Shown piece after piece: positions 11,455 to 24,752 of a DNA stretch of 64,000 bases. The translations under genes and the position numbers were made by a program. This stretch comes from Hymenoscyphus infarciens (lineage: Eukaryota > Ascomycota > Leotiomycetes > Helotiales > Helotiaceae): positions 1 through 64,000 of the forward strand of contig LLCB01000133.1 of the NCBI GenBank assembly GCA_001414345.1. Reading direction: 5' to 3'. Every line of letters begins with the position of its first letter. Positions within the stretch are counted from its first letter, which is position 1. The notes under the pieces are model-generated. The model saw nothing but the letters and a program-made list of their open reading frames with translations. It made no database searches and had not been told where the DNA came from.

Positions 11455-12329
11455 ATGTTTCTCCAACGCGCAGCAGTAACAGCCGGCCGCCGCGCAGTTA
11501 CCAACCCCCTAATCAAGCGCAGCTTCACCACTTCTTTCGTGCGCCGTACGTCTCCCCTGCCCCCAAAGCTCTGCATACCCTCTAACCCGAGACTACAGGA
11601 GAAGCTGCTCCCACGCCAGCCAGCGGATCTAACGATGGAAAAATCAAGAGATTCCAAGGTACGCCGACCACCCATCACATTGGGAGGAAACAGAGGGGAC
11701 AATGGGGGCGAATTGGAAGCTAATCAAACCACCAAACAGACATCAAGACCGAAGCCGATCTCCTTCCTCCCGGAGCTGCACCTGGAACAATCCCCACCGA
11801 TCTCGAGCAAGCAACTGGTTTAGAGCGATTGGAAATCCTCGGGAAAATGCAAGGAGTAGATATCTTCGACATGTCGCCATTGGATGCGTCTCGCAAAGGT
11901 TGGTTTCAACCACTGGCATACAAAAAACAGTCCATCATAGGGCAGGATGGATATGGGCGAAGAGATTCGAATTCAATCACTGATACGGAAACCCGCAGGT
12001 ACAATGGACAACCCAATTGCCGTAAAGGCTTTCGGTGATGAGCAATACGCAGGCTGCACCGGTTACCCAGCTGACTCTCACGTCACAATCTGGCTCACGG
12101 TATGGAATTACCCTTCCTTCCTAATCATGTGAAACTATTGGCAGTTTTCTGACTCGTATTAAAGATGTCTCGCGACCGCCCTATTGAGCGATGCCCAGAG
12201 TGCGGAAGTGTATACAAGATGGATTACGTTGGACCAGCAGATGACCCACACTCCCATGATCACGGCCACGGTCACGGTCCAGAGGAGCCCAAGACATTTG
12301 CCGATTTCGTTCGTCCAGAATACAGATAG
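11455..12329 (+). CDS. COX4: Cytochrome c oxidase subunit IV (mammalian Vb homologue), mitochondrial
   Basis: Five exons (11455-11545, 11599-11658, 11740-11898, 11999-12099, 12165-12329) encode 191 residues, about the usual length of the fungal precursor. The N-terminus (MFLQRAAVTAGRRAV, then RSFTTSF) is Arg/Ser-rich and lacks acidic residues, a typical mitochondrial presequence. Family blocks follow in order: TDLEQATGLERLEILGK, FDMSPLDASRKGT, EQYAGCTGYPADSH and ERCPECGSVYK. C123, H131, C147 and C150 occupy the zinc-binding positions known from yeast Cox4. A His/Gly-rich DHGHGHG stretch precedes the EEPKTFADFVRPEYR end. The product is a nuclear-encoded structural subunit of complex IV on the matrix side of the inner membrane. 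Four introns of 53-100 nt, one with a GCTAATC branch point, all splice in frame. Confidence 0.95.
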
Positions 12330-12975
12330 AAGGATTGTTGCATGTTTATATTCACGCTGGGGGTTTGGTTGGTTTTGCAAAGAACGAGGGGCAGCATTTA
12401 TGTAGCATAGGTTAGATTGAGAAAAGGGAAAGTCCCGAGTTTTCCTGTTCTTTCTGCAAAGACATATTCTTCTGAGACACGTTGGTATTGCGAATATTTA
12501 TTATTGCACACTGTGATTTGCATCTTATTAGTATCTAAAGCCAGTTTCGGTTTTGGCCCCGGTTCTTTTGTAGCACACTGCCTCCTCTCCCTTTGTAAAT
12601 ACAGCGAAGCCATAGCGCCCTCCATCTATGTTGGACTAAACAGCCCAAAAATACCAAGCAAAGTAAAAAAGCAATCGCTAACCGCCCTTCATGCACCATT
12701 TTATGCCAGCCCTCCGTGAACCTTTCGTGATTTGAGTCTTCATTATGAACAGGGCGTCGTTGAGAAAATTCGTAAAAACAAGAAGAGAAAACAAGAAGAG
12801 AAAACCATGATGCTTATAATACACCATCGGTAGGTGAGTGCGAGTTCCCCCTGATCAAGGAATATAGTAATGGTGCCGTTTTTTGACACCCAAGCAATTG
12901 AGAACACTCCACATTACATTCCACAAACGTTTCGACTCCTTTTCGAATCCCTAAAAAACGAGTGACCTGATGAAA
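12330..12975. other. Gap between convergent genes
   Basis: The COX4 and ABC-transporter genes point at each other here, so this 646-bp stretch should contain both 3' UTRs. No coding or repeat signal is seen. Confidence 0.6.
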
Positions 12976-15900
12976 TTATGCAGCATTGGCTGGTCTATTA
13001 TCATCGGACGAGGGTTCGTGGTCGGGGCCTGCTGCGGTAGGTCTGATATCCTCCGGCAGTTCGTCTACCAACGTATCAACATTTGAACCAGCAACCGAGG
13101 TGCCGGTGTTTCTAGTTGCAACACCTCTTGGAACACTCGGATCAAGTAGGCCAGTTGTGCTCCGTCCATCTGCTTCGTTCTCACTGACATCTTCGCTTGG
13201 GCCGCCCTCGTTGCCGGAACTGCCTGGTCGATCCATAGCGGCCTTTTTGAGAGCATTTGCCTTGGCAACGGCTCGCGATGCTTGCTCTGCTGCTTGTTCG
13301 GCGCGAATCTGCTTTCTCCACATGCTGTGATACCGACCCTTCATAGCTAGGAGTTCCTGGTGAGTGCCAGCTTCAGCAACCTCTCCGGCATGGAGAACCA
13401 GGATTTGATCTGCAGTTGTGATGGTGGAGAGCCGATGACTAGAGAAATTGTTAGCAAGTTTAGGCACGACATGGGGGGTATTAAGCTCACGCGATCACAA
13501 GCATTGTTCTGCCTTGTGATAAAGCTCTCAACGCTTCTTGGATGTTTTGCTCCGTATCAGAGTCCAATGCTGCAGTTGCTTCGTCCAGCATGATGATTCG
13601 TGGGTTCTTGATGATCGTTCTCGCAATGGCAACTCTCTGCTTCTCACCACCACTCAAGCGAAGGCCGCGCTCGCCAACCTTTGTGGAGTAACCATCAGGA
13701 AAGGCCATGATCTTGTCGTGAATCGAAGCGGCTCTGCAAGCGGCGTAGACATCCTCATCTGTGGCGGCTTGATTGGCATACTTGAGATTATACATCAGGG
13801 TCTCGTTGAAAAGAATGGTATCTTGAGGGACCACTCCAATGTGTTGACGCAACGAATCGATGGTGATGTCCTTGATATCTCGGCTGTCCACTTGGATGCT
13901 GCCGTTCTGGGTGTTGTAAAATCGGAACAAAAGTCGGAATACAGTGGATTTACCCCCTCCAGACTCCCCAACAAATGCAGTAGTGGTACCAGGACGACAG
14001 GTGAAGCTCAACTTTTCCAACGCTGGTTTGCGTTGATCGTAACTAAATTTGACGTTCTGGAAGGAGATTTGACCTTCACAGGCTGGCATTGAAGTAGCAT
14101 TGGGGTCATCCAAAACAGTTGGTTGCTCCTTGAAAAGCTCCAAAAGCCGCTCGCCACTGATCATGGCACTTTGAACGCTTCGGTAGAACGAGCCAAAGAA
14201 GTTCAGGGGTTGTTGAAGTTGAGCCATGTAAGTTAGTAATGCGACGAATTCGCCAACCTTTCGTTTGCCGGTGGTAACCTGGTATGCCGAGATGAAAGAA
14301 GTGCACAAGAGACCAGCCATGAAGACCATATTCTGAGAGATGTTCAGAATGTTCAGCGATATAGTGACTTTATACTCCATTTTTTGAAAGGCGGTGACGG
14401 CAGCTCGATAGCGATTGAACTCGTAATCCTCGGCATTAAAATATTTGACCGTCTCGTAAGAGGTAAGAGAATCGTTCTTGACGGCATCCTCTTCCCTACT
14501 CAGATTTGTCATTTGACGACGTTGATCAGAGCGCCAGCGTGCCATGCGGATAGTCAAATATAGATAAGAGAAAGTGATGATGGCAACGACCAGGGCATAG
14601 TACGCATCAAAGGCAATTCCGAAGTAGACGACAGCGACACCGAGGTCAAAGACCATGGGTATTACTTGAAAGGTAATCTGTTCGAGAAAGTTGTTGATTG
14701 CGTTTCCTTTACTCAGCGCAGAGAGAACCTCGCCCGTACGCTTTCCCAGGTGAAAGTCAAGACTGAGGCCATGCACATGCTCGAAAGAGGCAGTCGTGAG
14801 TGCTTGGTACGAGTATTGGGAAATTGGGATCCAAAGGACAGATCTAACTGCCCCAAGGATTCCCGAGGTGCCCTGTAGGAACTTCAAGGCGATCAGAAGG
14901 GAGATGGAAAGCCACGGCATTCCGGGAGTTTTGCCATCTATGTTCGAAAGCTCGTTGGTGACCTTTCCAATCTGCAATGGTACTGCCATATTGACAACGC
15001 GTTGCATAAACATAAGTGCCATACAAATCAAGACAACAATTTGAAGTCGGAGTGAGCGGTTTGGCCAAAGGTATGGGAAAAAGAGAGAATATCCTCTGAG
15101 ATACTCCCACCATGTTCGATTAGGTGCGGTAGTGGGCTTGTAAAAAGCAGGGTTCTCGTCGAGGCTCCGACGACTAGCAGGTGTACCATTTTCGGCAGAT
15201 GTGGGCGCGGTAGCGTCACCCGCAAGAGAACCATGCCCTGGGGTGTGGCCATTGCCATTGGCTTGCCCATTCAGGAGGAGCGGTGTATTTTCATCCAAGC
15301 TGGTACCGAGTCGCTTGCTCTTATACAGGCGTTCCAAAGAGAAAACAGTGTAGAACCCAAACAAAAATGCGAGTAATACCACCCGGAAGAAATCCACAAT
15401 GAGTTCAATACATTCCCATTGATTGAGTCGGCTGATTCTTTCTTTCGCGCCAGACTGCAGCATTTCGAGTTCTTTATGAGGAGACGTGTAGAGCACAATT
15501 GTACCTCCTAGCAAGGTCAGCTCTCCCATAAGAGCTGATCCCCAGGTGATTTGGTGGACCACGCTTGGTGATGGTGTAGTATCAACGAGAGAAATCTGGA
15601 CAATGCTATAGAAGAAGGCAGAAGCACAAATATATATCTAGACAATTGATTCATTAGCTTGGGTTCCGAGGTGGTCAGTTATTGGAGGGTCCGACTTACA
15701 GCAGTTGCTTCGCCGCACCACCAGCTATCGTCTCCATACACAGCATGTTCATAGAGCGCGTGTACAACAACATTTGTTCCACTGGCAACAAAAGTGGCAA
15801 GAAGGCCAGCCGAAAGATACAGAAACAATGACTTTCGTCCTGGACTGAGATCCTTCAATTTCTTTCTTCTTTGAAGCTCCTTCTTGTATTTTCTGGCGGA

Positions 15901-16119
15901 ACGCGGGAGTGGTTTCCCACCAGGGCCCGTCAGGAGGGGTTCTTGTGATTCGGAGGATGGTTCGGCGGTGAGAATGCTGTTGGCGATAAAGGCCGTGAGA
16001 AAGATGATAAATAGAGCCCATGAGGAGTGGAAGTGAACGACGTCAATCATGCTCTTCGTGCGCGCCAAAGTTCCATTTGATAGCGTTTGCGAGCTCAGCT
16101 CGACTTCCTCTCCTGCCAT
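12976..16119 (-). CDS. HMT1/ABCB6-type ABC half-transporter
   Basis: Three exons on the minus strand (16119-15700, 15637-13491, 13438-12976) give 1009 residues. An extra N-terminal membrane region (about 1-290) precedes the six-helix ABC domain, as in S. pombe Hmt1 and animal ABCB6. The transmembrane domain includes [20 protein letters not shown] and [14 protein letters not shown], typical of the ATM1/HMT1 group. The nucleotide-binding domain has Walker [10 protein letters not shown] (about residue 697), signature LSGGEKQR (about 801), Walker B IIMLDEA (about 820) and HRLST across the last splice. The tail is long, charged and low in complexity. Relatives export phytochelatin, heme-like or glutathione-linked substrates across vacuolar or other membranes; the substrate here is inferred only. 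Introns of 62 and 52 nt are canonical. The ATG at 16119 gives a good start. Confidence 0.92.
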
Positions 16120-19100
16120 TACAACTGTTAACTTCGTTCCTTTCCCCTCCTTCCCACTTCAGTATTCCGGTTCGTAAAGAGATTGTAGACAGCTCATGAC
16201 CCGTTCGATTAGGATCAGCTAGAATTGAGTTGAACTGAGAGGATGGAAGGCGAAGCAGAGGTGCCTCGGTACCCGCGTCGCCACCTGCAAGATCACACGA
16301 TGCCGTCAGCTTCTGTGGCTTGTAGATTCAATAGACTCCAAAGATGCAATGCCCATGTGATGGGAAAAGGTATGCGGGAGGGAGAATTACCTGAGAGATG
16401 GATGAGGGCAGATCGGCTGGGGGAAAAGTGTCGGAGGTGACAATCGGTGAGGTGGTTGAGTTGCTCAAGGCAGACTGGAACAACGAAGGTTGAAGATCGA
16501 CAACACCCCTCAATGATGAAGAAGGCAGGAACCTCCTAGACGGGAGACCAGAACGAAACGATTAAACGACCGTGTGGGACCCACCAAGACCAAGTGGACG
16601 ACAGCAGTTCCGATGCAAATTAATAATTATTGCCTCCTCATAGAAACAAACCATTCGTAGGAAATTGGGGTGTGGTCTGTCTTGTCAGGACAGAGTAGTA
16701 GATGGATGCTCCTCTAGACCTGGAAACAAACGTGAATGGTGGTGCAGCGCAGATGCAGCCAGCTCGGCAATTCTCACCGCCCGCGTGCTTTGCAGATAGT
16801 ATCGGCAAGGGTATTGTTCGGTCTGTTTCCAAGAGTCAGGTCCAGGAATTTTCATCTCGCCTCAAGACGAATTTGTACCGGATCGGAACGCGGATAGTTT
16901 CCGCTAGGGTATTAGGGGTATCAGAGAGATAAAACTAAGGCTTCTTGAGCGTTTCTCCCTCACAACTCAACCCGACTTGGTATAGGTCTCGACCAGCATA
17001 TATAGGTATGTCTCAATGCCCCTTCAAATCTGGATGTTTGGATGTTGATACTGGACCTGCGCCCAACAACGCAGCAGCAAGCAGTATTCTGGCCACCCCT
17101 GCGAAGCGACCTTCCTCTCCTTTTCTGCCAGCACGCCTCGAGGAGGTTAGATATCATATTGCCCGGGATTCTCCAGAGGATGACCATATCGATATCTGCC
17201 CAAAGGCTACGCAACCCACGAGAAGAAGACTCGTCTGGCAGATACTGTTGCTCCCCCACGGCCATTCAAAATGTCGTCGACGGTCAAGGGCTTGGAGCGA
17301 GCGGCGAGCCCTCCCCTGTTGCATGCATGCTGCAGCTTCATTCAGGGGGCTTTCGGTTTACCCACGGGCGGGCCCCCCTCTTCACCTTCCTGGGATTTTC
17401 CATCCTCGAGTCCGTTTTTCCTCGTTGTACTCCCAAATCTACGGAGAGATCCGTCCTACCTCCAAGCCTGCTGTGTTGGAGAAGATGACAGGGAAGCACT
17501 ACATCGACACTTCAACGAACAGAGCCCATCACAAGCCTCATGCTGGTGCTCATGGGCCACGCGGGTGCAGATCAGTATGTACCACCAGTACCGTAACCGT
17601 CACCCTCCACAGTCAGCATATCTTGGGCAACTCAGCGTCTAATCCGCCAGCACGTCAGCACGAGAAGAGAATCTGTGGCCACCACCTACGCCACTAAAGC
17701 AAGGACACCGCCACGAGTCTCACAGCGGCCGCCGGGCAGTTGCAGGTCACTCCAACGTGGAGAGTCTGAAGACAAGAACTACGGTTGTACTAGGTACTCA
17801 TTCGAGCCTCTTGCCCCAGTGAAAGGTCGTAGTTACTGTGTGAACACGTGGTTTTGCGACTAGCTCCCGAGCTGGAAAAAGCGCAGGATGTTCTGGGCCA
17901 ATCTTCCGGACTCAGTCGAGGTGTAAATGTTTTTGGGCTAGTCTGAACTCGTGCTTGCAGCTCTCCGAATCAGGATTGTCATGGAGAAGTACAGCGGACG
18001 GCTATGGGAGCATCACTCGAAGCGTTGCCAGTTGTTTCCAGTCATTGCCAGTCGTTGCAGTCGTTGCCCGTCTTTCCATTTTCCGGAAGCAAGTCCATTT
18101 CCCCGGGTTGTGACCCCGCGACATCGTCTCTTACTCGCTCCCTCTCTCCAATTCCTCACTGCATCAGCCCCAGCATTCCGGTCCTGCATACTGACATATC
18201 CAAACCAATTGCCTTATCCGTTTATCGGTCTTGGTAATCCCTTGGACGATGCTTAGGATAAATGACATCAAGGGATGTTGTGAAACCATTACTGGTATCA
18301 TTTTTGGCCGGACCACTGGAGCATGATTGAATGATTGAATGATTGAACGTTGGAGAGAAAAAGAAGAAAAGGCGAATAGATTGTTGTATCGCGGCTTTGG
18401 GGTGCTGGCCATCGGAGCATCGATATCAAAAGCATCAGATAACCTGGCGCATGGTTGATATATCTTGGCCGAACTCGCAGTGGTCATTGCATCAGAGATC
18501 TGTGGGACTCGAACAAGAAGTTTAACAGACGGGCTACGTAGTCTTCATTGGCATCTGGCGGCGAAGAGTACATGAGAAGCAGCGGTGAGCGCTGCTTTCT
18601 CCAGGTTGCTTGGCGAACTGAGAGAGTCGAAAGGGTGGAAATGTATGCAGTCGTACCAGCCACATCCAAATGCTCTCCCTCCCAACCTCGCACAAGCGAC
18701 TAGTTGGTACAGGTTCTACGCCCATCAGGCCATTCAAACCGGAAGGCGTTATCATCTATCGAGCAGATTCGCCATTGGATCGTTGCCCATTGTCGTGGAT
18801 GAGTTGTCTCCAATCCAATTCCCCAGATGCAAAGGTTCGGTATGTTCTTCTCGGGTGCTTGGTTCATCATATATTTTCTTGCCCAATATCGTTGTAATAC
18901 AACATCGACTCCAATGGCAGAAAGACGGGTGGATGGATCACACCTTTCCCCCCCTCCGGTTTATGGGAACCAAATCTCCAATGAATCGGTGCCGGGTCCC
19001 GAGAAGCACTGCCGAAGACCGCATCTGCTGTTGTCTCATGGATGGATTCATTCGTTACTTCGTATGGCACAAGCTTTCGAGGATAGCCAAGACGGGATCT

Positions 19101-21355
19101 GCAAGTCTCGAGGAGGCGATTCCGATAACCGATCGGGACTCTGAGCCCTGCTGGCGCCCTGTATAAAAGGCGCACCTATCGTCAGCAGTTTTCCCAAGAT
19201 TGGGAGGGAAATCCTTTGCTGATACTCAAGAGGGTTGAAAGAGAACATCACAGCCAATCCAGGAACTCGGTGGGCATCTTCCGAGTTTAAGAAAAAAAAG
19301 CCAGCAGATCGAGGCAGTCCTGCCTGTGGCTCATGGCTCCGTGGACCTCAATCCCAACTCGGGAACACCCCATTCCATGCTTGTCCTGGACAGAGATAAT
19401 GCTGGTTGCGAGTATGCGTGCTGGGTTGCTGGATGATGACGGTTGCCATGCCTGTAGGACGAGTGCATCTCCATGCATTGCGTTGTATTTTGAATGTCTT
19501 CTGACTGCCTGTGTCCCTTGAGAGAGGGGTTGCATGCCCATTGGTGCCTCCAACTTTTCGAGATGGAATGGTAAGTGCCTAGAGTAGATGAGCTGACAAA
19601 GAGCGTGCCGTTTTGCAAGTTTTGTCGTTGTTTTGCTGATGGTCAAAAGTTGAGTTGTTCCAGGAAGAAGTTGCTCAGAGTAAGGTTGCTACCCCTTCCC
19701 GTTAGGTGGATCAGGAACGTTCCATGGGAATAATTGGAAGAAGAACATGGAACCATCTGCAACAACATATCTCGTCCAATGTTGGAGGGGTTGATTTCAA
19801 GATTTTTGCGCAATGGCGGTTCAAAACTTGCAAGGCAAGGATCAGAGAATCCGGAATGTTCTTTTTTGGAAATTTTGGAGCTAAGGTTTGCAGACGTCTC
19901 GGCGTCAACACCAGAACCACGACCCTTCAGCGTGAGGCGTGAAAACCCACAGCCTTGCAATCCTTAAGTTTATCCTCCCATTGAGTCTGTCTTGTTCTGG
20001 TGGGCAATTTTGTAATACTTACTGCCTGCGGTCTTGTTTCGTTGGTTGTCTCATCTTTGGCTTGCAAAATGTGGGTGGACAAGCAACAACACATCAATAT
20101 TTTGATTGCATCTGACATCAAAGAGAAACCAGCAGGCTTCGAAATAGCATCCAATGATGCGTGCACTATCAATTTCTCTGTACTCTTTCAGGGGTTCGGT
20201 TAAGTGGTGTCTCCTCTTCCACCTCTTTCTCACCAGCTGGTGCGCCACAAGCGTCATCCCCAAGTATCACTCACAAGAACTGCACAAGATTTACCTCACT
20301 CAGTTGTCTAACAATCCTTACCCCGATCCTTGAGAATATTCAAGCATCTTGCCCCGCATCCTGGTATACAAATCCCCTGCCGCTATATACAGACTTGCGG
20401 TGAACCACCAAGAGAGAGAAAAGACAAAACAGTCCCCAGGGATTGGGAATTTACCCAGTCGCTTGCCGTACTCGAATAGTGGCGGCTCATCTTCCGGTCC
20501 GACAGCTGCATGGAACCATGGGAGCGCGAGACACGGTGGAGAGACAGGTCGTAGGGTACCAACCCGTTATTTCTCGCTTGGTTTCGCCGCACCCCATATG
20601 ATTTCTCTTTGCAAAGAGGCATTGGAGATGTGGTCAGCAGTACCAAGACGAGAGGTCACTTCCGAAAGCATCTATTACTTCGAAATATGCATCGCGCCAC
20701 CAATCGCGTGAATACGTCCCGTATTCTTGACATAATTCGATGCTTGTATGAGGTGGTTGTCAGCCTCTAACCTCCTCCCCCACGGGTCTCACCCAGGTAT
20801 CTTCCGAGTATGTCAAACCTCACGAATTAGAAGATTTGATCAGCCTCCTCTTGCCTTGCCGAGGAAAATATCTCCCGAACACACGAACCAGATGAACCAC
20901 ATATCGTGGACCACGCGTCTGAGTACGATGAGGGTGTGGTGGGAAAGTTTCCGATTTGTTAATCTTTGAGACTCTATAATTAGGGTGGGGTTTGTCAGAA
21001 AAGTTTCTTGATTTGAATCTTTTGTGATATCTGATTTCTGAGATGATCTACGTTGTGAGGCTAATGCTTATTTAAACGCGCTTTTCCCTTTTGGGGTGAA
21101 GGTCTTTCGGCCTAGGGTTCTTCTCTCTGATTTATGGTCAAGAATTGTTGAGAGGATTGGAGTAGTGAGTGTCCAGGAAGATATGTGTAATCACATGGAA
21201 AATTAGATATTGGGCATCGATTGAGGTTATCGTGAGAATACAGCTGTGAAGAGCTTGAGCTCTTTGCTTCTTGAGTTCTGTTTCCAGTGTCTACCGCTGA
21301 TTATACCTTTATATAGACAATAATTATTTCGTGTTGGTTAAGTTGTGGCTTCTGT
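16120..21355. other. Gene-poor region of about 5 kb
   Basis: Upstream side of the transporter gene. The longest open frames (16945-17697 and 18585-19166, both plus) are Cys/His/Arg/Pro-rich with no recognisable domain, and several overlapping frames are equally open, so I do not call genes. GC content near 17.0-17.7 kb is higher than around it. Short tandem repeats occur at 18327-18348 (GATTGAAT) and 18020-18068 (a CCAGTCGTTG-like motif). Confidence 0.4.
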
Positions 21356-21363
21356 GCGACGAA

Positions 21364-22202
21364 CAGTGTGAGAAATGATTAGATCAGAGTAGATTAATGA
21401 CCTATGATTAATCTAATCATAGATTAATAAGGTCCTAATCATTAATCAGATTAGCCAAAAGTCATTAATCAGATTATTAATTAATTAATTAATTAATTAA
21501 TATAGCACGTAACCGGACCGGAGGTATAGGAGGCCGGGCCGTGCCCCGGGATAGCATCGGAGTAGCGCTCCGGCACTGCTAAGAGCTTAAGCGAGACCTC
21601 CTAAACTTCTTTATTTCAAGTCTTATAAATTAGCTATTAATTATTTAGTAATACATATAAATTAATAATATATATAAATAGTAATTTTAAGCTTTATAGG
21701 TATTATAAATTATTATAGACTACTTGATTTCTAATTAAATTCTATTATATACTTCTACTCTATTTTCTTTAAGTTAGTAGAAATAGAATAGATATAACTC
21801 TTCTACTTTGTCTATTAGCTAGGAAGTTATCTATAAGATCTAGCTATGTTAACTCTAAGCGAGAGACTGTTTAGTTAAGCTGCTTTAGCTATTATAAAGT
21901 AACGTAATAGACTCTCTAGAGAGGCTTTTAAGGCTATTACTAGCTTAAAGAGCTAGAGGTTATATATAGAGAAGGAGATAGAGGAAGTGAAAGAAGAAGC
22001 CTGAGTTTAAGAATAATTACTTTATTATTAAGTAGTATATATACTATATATAGTATATTAATCATATTAATCAATTAATTAATAATTAAAATAGATTAAT
22101 TAATCTAATTTAATCAACACACGTGCTAATCATTAAGCAGAGTAATCTAGAGTCATTAATCAGATTAATAATTGATTAATTGATTAATTTGTGCTCACAC
22201 TG
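21364..22202. mobile_element. Second non-autonomous hAT-like element, exact 8-bp target duplication
   Basis: 839-bp element beginning CAGTGTGAG and ending CTCACACTG, flanked by exact GCGACGAA duplications at 21356-21363 and 22203-22210. CAGTG-type ends and an 8-bp duplication fit the hAT superfamily. Subterminal copies of AGTCATTAATCAGATTA occur near both ends (about 21461 and 22151), as expected of transposase-binding sites. The body is TA-rich and stop-filled, apart from a GC-rich island at about 21506-21600. It shares no end sequence with the element at 10273-10948, so it is a distinct family. Confidence 0.88.
21478..21502. repeat. (TTAA)n microsatellite in the hAT-like element
   Basis: Repeated ATTA/TTAA units in the left subterminal region, a tandem expansion of the ATTAAT motif found throughout the element ends. 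Confidence 0.7.
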
Positions 22203-22580
22203 GCGACGAAATATTTTACTTAAACCGCGGAGCAGTCTAGTTACAGTAACCCAATCACTATCGCTGACCTAGTTCTATTATTGAGCTAGAAGACAGATGG
22301 AAATAGTGCGTAAAGAGCCGCAAGATAAGCCAAGTACAAAGAATATTCAAATTTAACCTAGCCTACTTTCCTTCGCCCTTTTTTTTTTACAAGAGAAACC
22401 TCTCTAAAAGCAAAGTCAACTATATGTATCCTCGTACTCCAACTAACTAATCTTTTGCAAGTGGTCTTTGGGGAAAATAAAACAGTGAAATTCTATGCTT
22501 ATTGTTCAACTTTCACTTGAATCACAAACTTCTAGAGGATTGTCAAAACCTTGGGATTAAATATACTCTCTTGATACAAT

Positions 22581-22795
22581 CTCCCGATGAGTATTGCTTC
22601 TGTTTTGTACCTGCCTCTCTACCTCTCGTTGTGCCAACTTTCTAAAGTCATCCATGGAACTTACCTAAGTATTTAGGACAATTTAAACCACTAGCCTAGG
22701 TGTTTTGGAACAGTTAAGTTCCAACGTACTAGTAGTACTAGAAAGTTGGAGCAACGGGTTATTTCTCTACCGCCGCTTTTGATGTCCACCACGAG
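22581..22795 (-). mobile_element. Foldback MITE, family A, copy 2
   Basis: 215-bp element flanked by exact ACAAT on both sides (22576-22580 and 22796-22800). Its right end, CGCTTTTGATGTCCACCACG, is nearly the complement of the left end of the amidase-intron copy. The interior (GACAATTTAAACCACTAGCC, then TGTTTTGGAACA.TTAAGTTCC) aligns in inverted orientation with that copy. The left end (CTCCCGATGAG) is more diverged. Confidence 0.72.
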
Positions 22796-24242
22796 ACAAT
22801 TAAATTTTTCTAGATGTTCTCGGAATAATCTCTTTCAGTGAATCTTGTCAAGGTGAAGAAGTCCTCACTTTCTCTTTCAAGTTTCTTGAATTGATGGAAA
22901 GTTAGAATTAAGCTTCCCAAGTTTCTAAGTTATACGCTTTTCATCGACGTTGCACAGGTTTACAGATGACTTGGAACTGAAATGCTCGCTCTCTCGATAA
23001 TATCACGTTCGTCTCTTGTAGTATACTTGGATCCTGGGATATGGGGAGAGTGTTAAGTTGTCTAGAAGTTTAGACTCTAGAGGTATATAAACGCTGGTGA
23101 TTCTTTCGAATCCTCATTAATATCGGTGATGTTTGATTTGCTTAGTTTCATAAGAAGGAATGGTATAATATATCTTCAGAAGACTCGAACTGCCCTCTAC
23201 CCGGATTTTGCAAATGAATCCGGCTTCCAGAGGAATATCCAAACTCGGAAATCTTCTTTCCATGGCTTGTATCAACTTCAGTTCCGCCTAGTGCTTATGT
23301 CTTGAGTAGGACTATCCGCTTTCCTTTGAAGACTCTTTGACTTTTCTAGGTTCAAGTCCAAGAGGACACTTACACCCCCCTGACTTTCTGCCATAAGAAT
23401 TCAATCTCCCGACCCTTAGTAACAAGATAAGACAAGGGAGTAACTAGCTTAAGATTGACTTTCTTTCCTCGGAGTTTTGAATCACCTACATCTACTTGCT
23501 ATTCAACACACATAGAGGGTTCAAATGTACACAAGCTCTCACCATCAAATCTCAGATTCACCCACTACCCAAATCAAGTTCTGTGATGAACCGAATCGCA
23601 CAGTCCAATTATATCACTGATCATCCCTTCTACAAATTTCTCACTTCCTCGCTCAACCCGAATTCCCTTCTAATACCAGGACTAAAGCATTGAGAACGAA
23701 GATTCTTGATCCTCATAATAAGCAATCGAAAGCCGTCAACTCGATTCAAATCAAACGACCACCTGGCACCTACCTCTCTTGCACTTCAATAGCAGCTCAA
23801 TTATTCGACCTCTATATCAAACCCCCAAAAATCCAAAAAAGCACAATGAGAGCCTAAATAACAAACCCTACAACCTAGCACAGGAAGAAAGAAAGTTACA
23901 AGAATCCACACAGACCAAGCCCGCAACTTGGCAATCCCAATAACTATAGCCTTCCTCATCTTCATAAATCTCAGTATAAGAGACCTTCCCCCCCCCCAAT
24001 AAAACTTCTTAAATCTAATAACTCTCTTCTCTTTAGAATCTTCACCCTTTTTTTTAATACTTTTTTTCTTCTTTCGATAAGAAGACATAGATAGACATAG
24101 ATGGACAAATAGCATGGAACTACTACAACCCCACTTTCATTTCCCCCCCTCTTCACGCCTCCTTCCACCTCCCCAAATACCTCAGTCCCCAAAGACCTCA
24201 CCAAATCATCACCCCCATAAAACCCCATAAACCCCCTCTAGA

Positions 24243-24272
24243 CCACAACCACAACCACAACCACAACCACAA
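24243..24272. repeat. (CCACAA)5 microsatellite
   Basis: Five exact tandem copies of a hexamer, followed by A-rich sequence. Confidence 0.95.
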
Positions 24273-24703
24273 AACAACCACAAAAAAAAAAACAAAAAAA
24301 AATCATCTCATCATCTCCTTCGGTTCCCTCGGTGGGGAAAAAAAACGAACATACCACACCTACCCAACAACATCAAACCAGACAGAGCCAACTCTTTTCC
24401 CTATCCCAAGTCATCACTACATCTTCCTTCCAACCTAGATTCAACCATCTCCTTTTTTCTAACATTCAAACAGCTCTCCTTCGATTCGATTGCTATTTTG
24501 CCTTAGGGGACGTGTGAAGAAGTGGTGTGAGGGGAGGTTACTAGGTAGGCGATCCGATCCCGTTCTACATGTAAAATCAACATCAACATCAACCTACAAC
24601 TACGAGTAGAAATCTTACCTCACTTCTTAGCTTGAGGTCAAAAACGAACGAACCGCACTCCATCATCAATCAATCCATCATCAATCAATCCATCAACGAG
24701 GAA

Positions 24704-24752
24704 AGCAAAAGCAAAAGCAAAAGCAAGAAGAGTAAAGAGTAAAGAGTAAAGA
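24704..24752. repeat. AGCAAA / AGTAAAG tandem repeats
   Basis: Adjoining short arrays: AGCAAA units first, then AGAGTAA units. Confidence 0.85.

Noticed and set aside
13538..14092. 184-codon plus frame within the ABC transporter
   Set aside because: Antisense shadow of the nucleotide-binding domain.
16945..17697. 250-codon open frame on plus
   Set aside because: Cys/His/Arg/Pro-rich, no domain, and neighbouring frames are equally open over the same GC-richer stretch.
18585..19166. 193-codon plus frame
   Set aside because: No motif, irregular composition and overlapping open frames on both strands.
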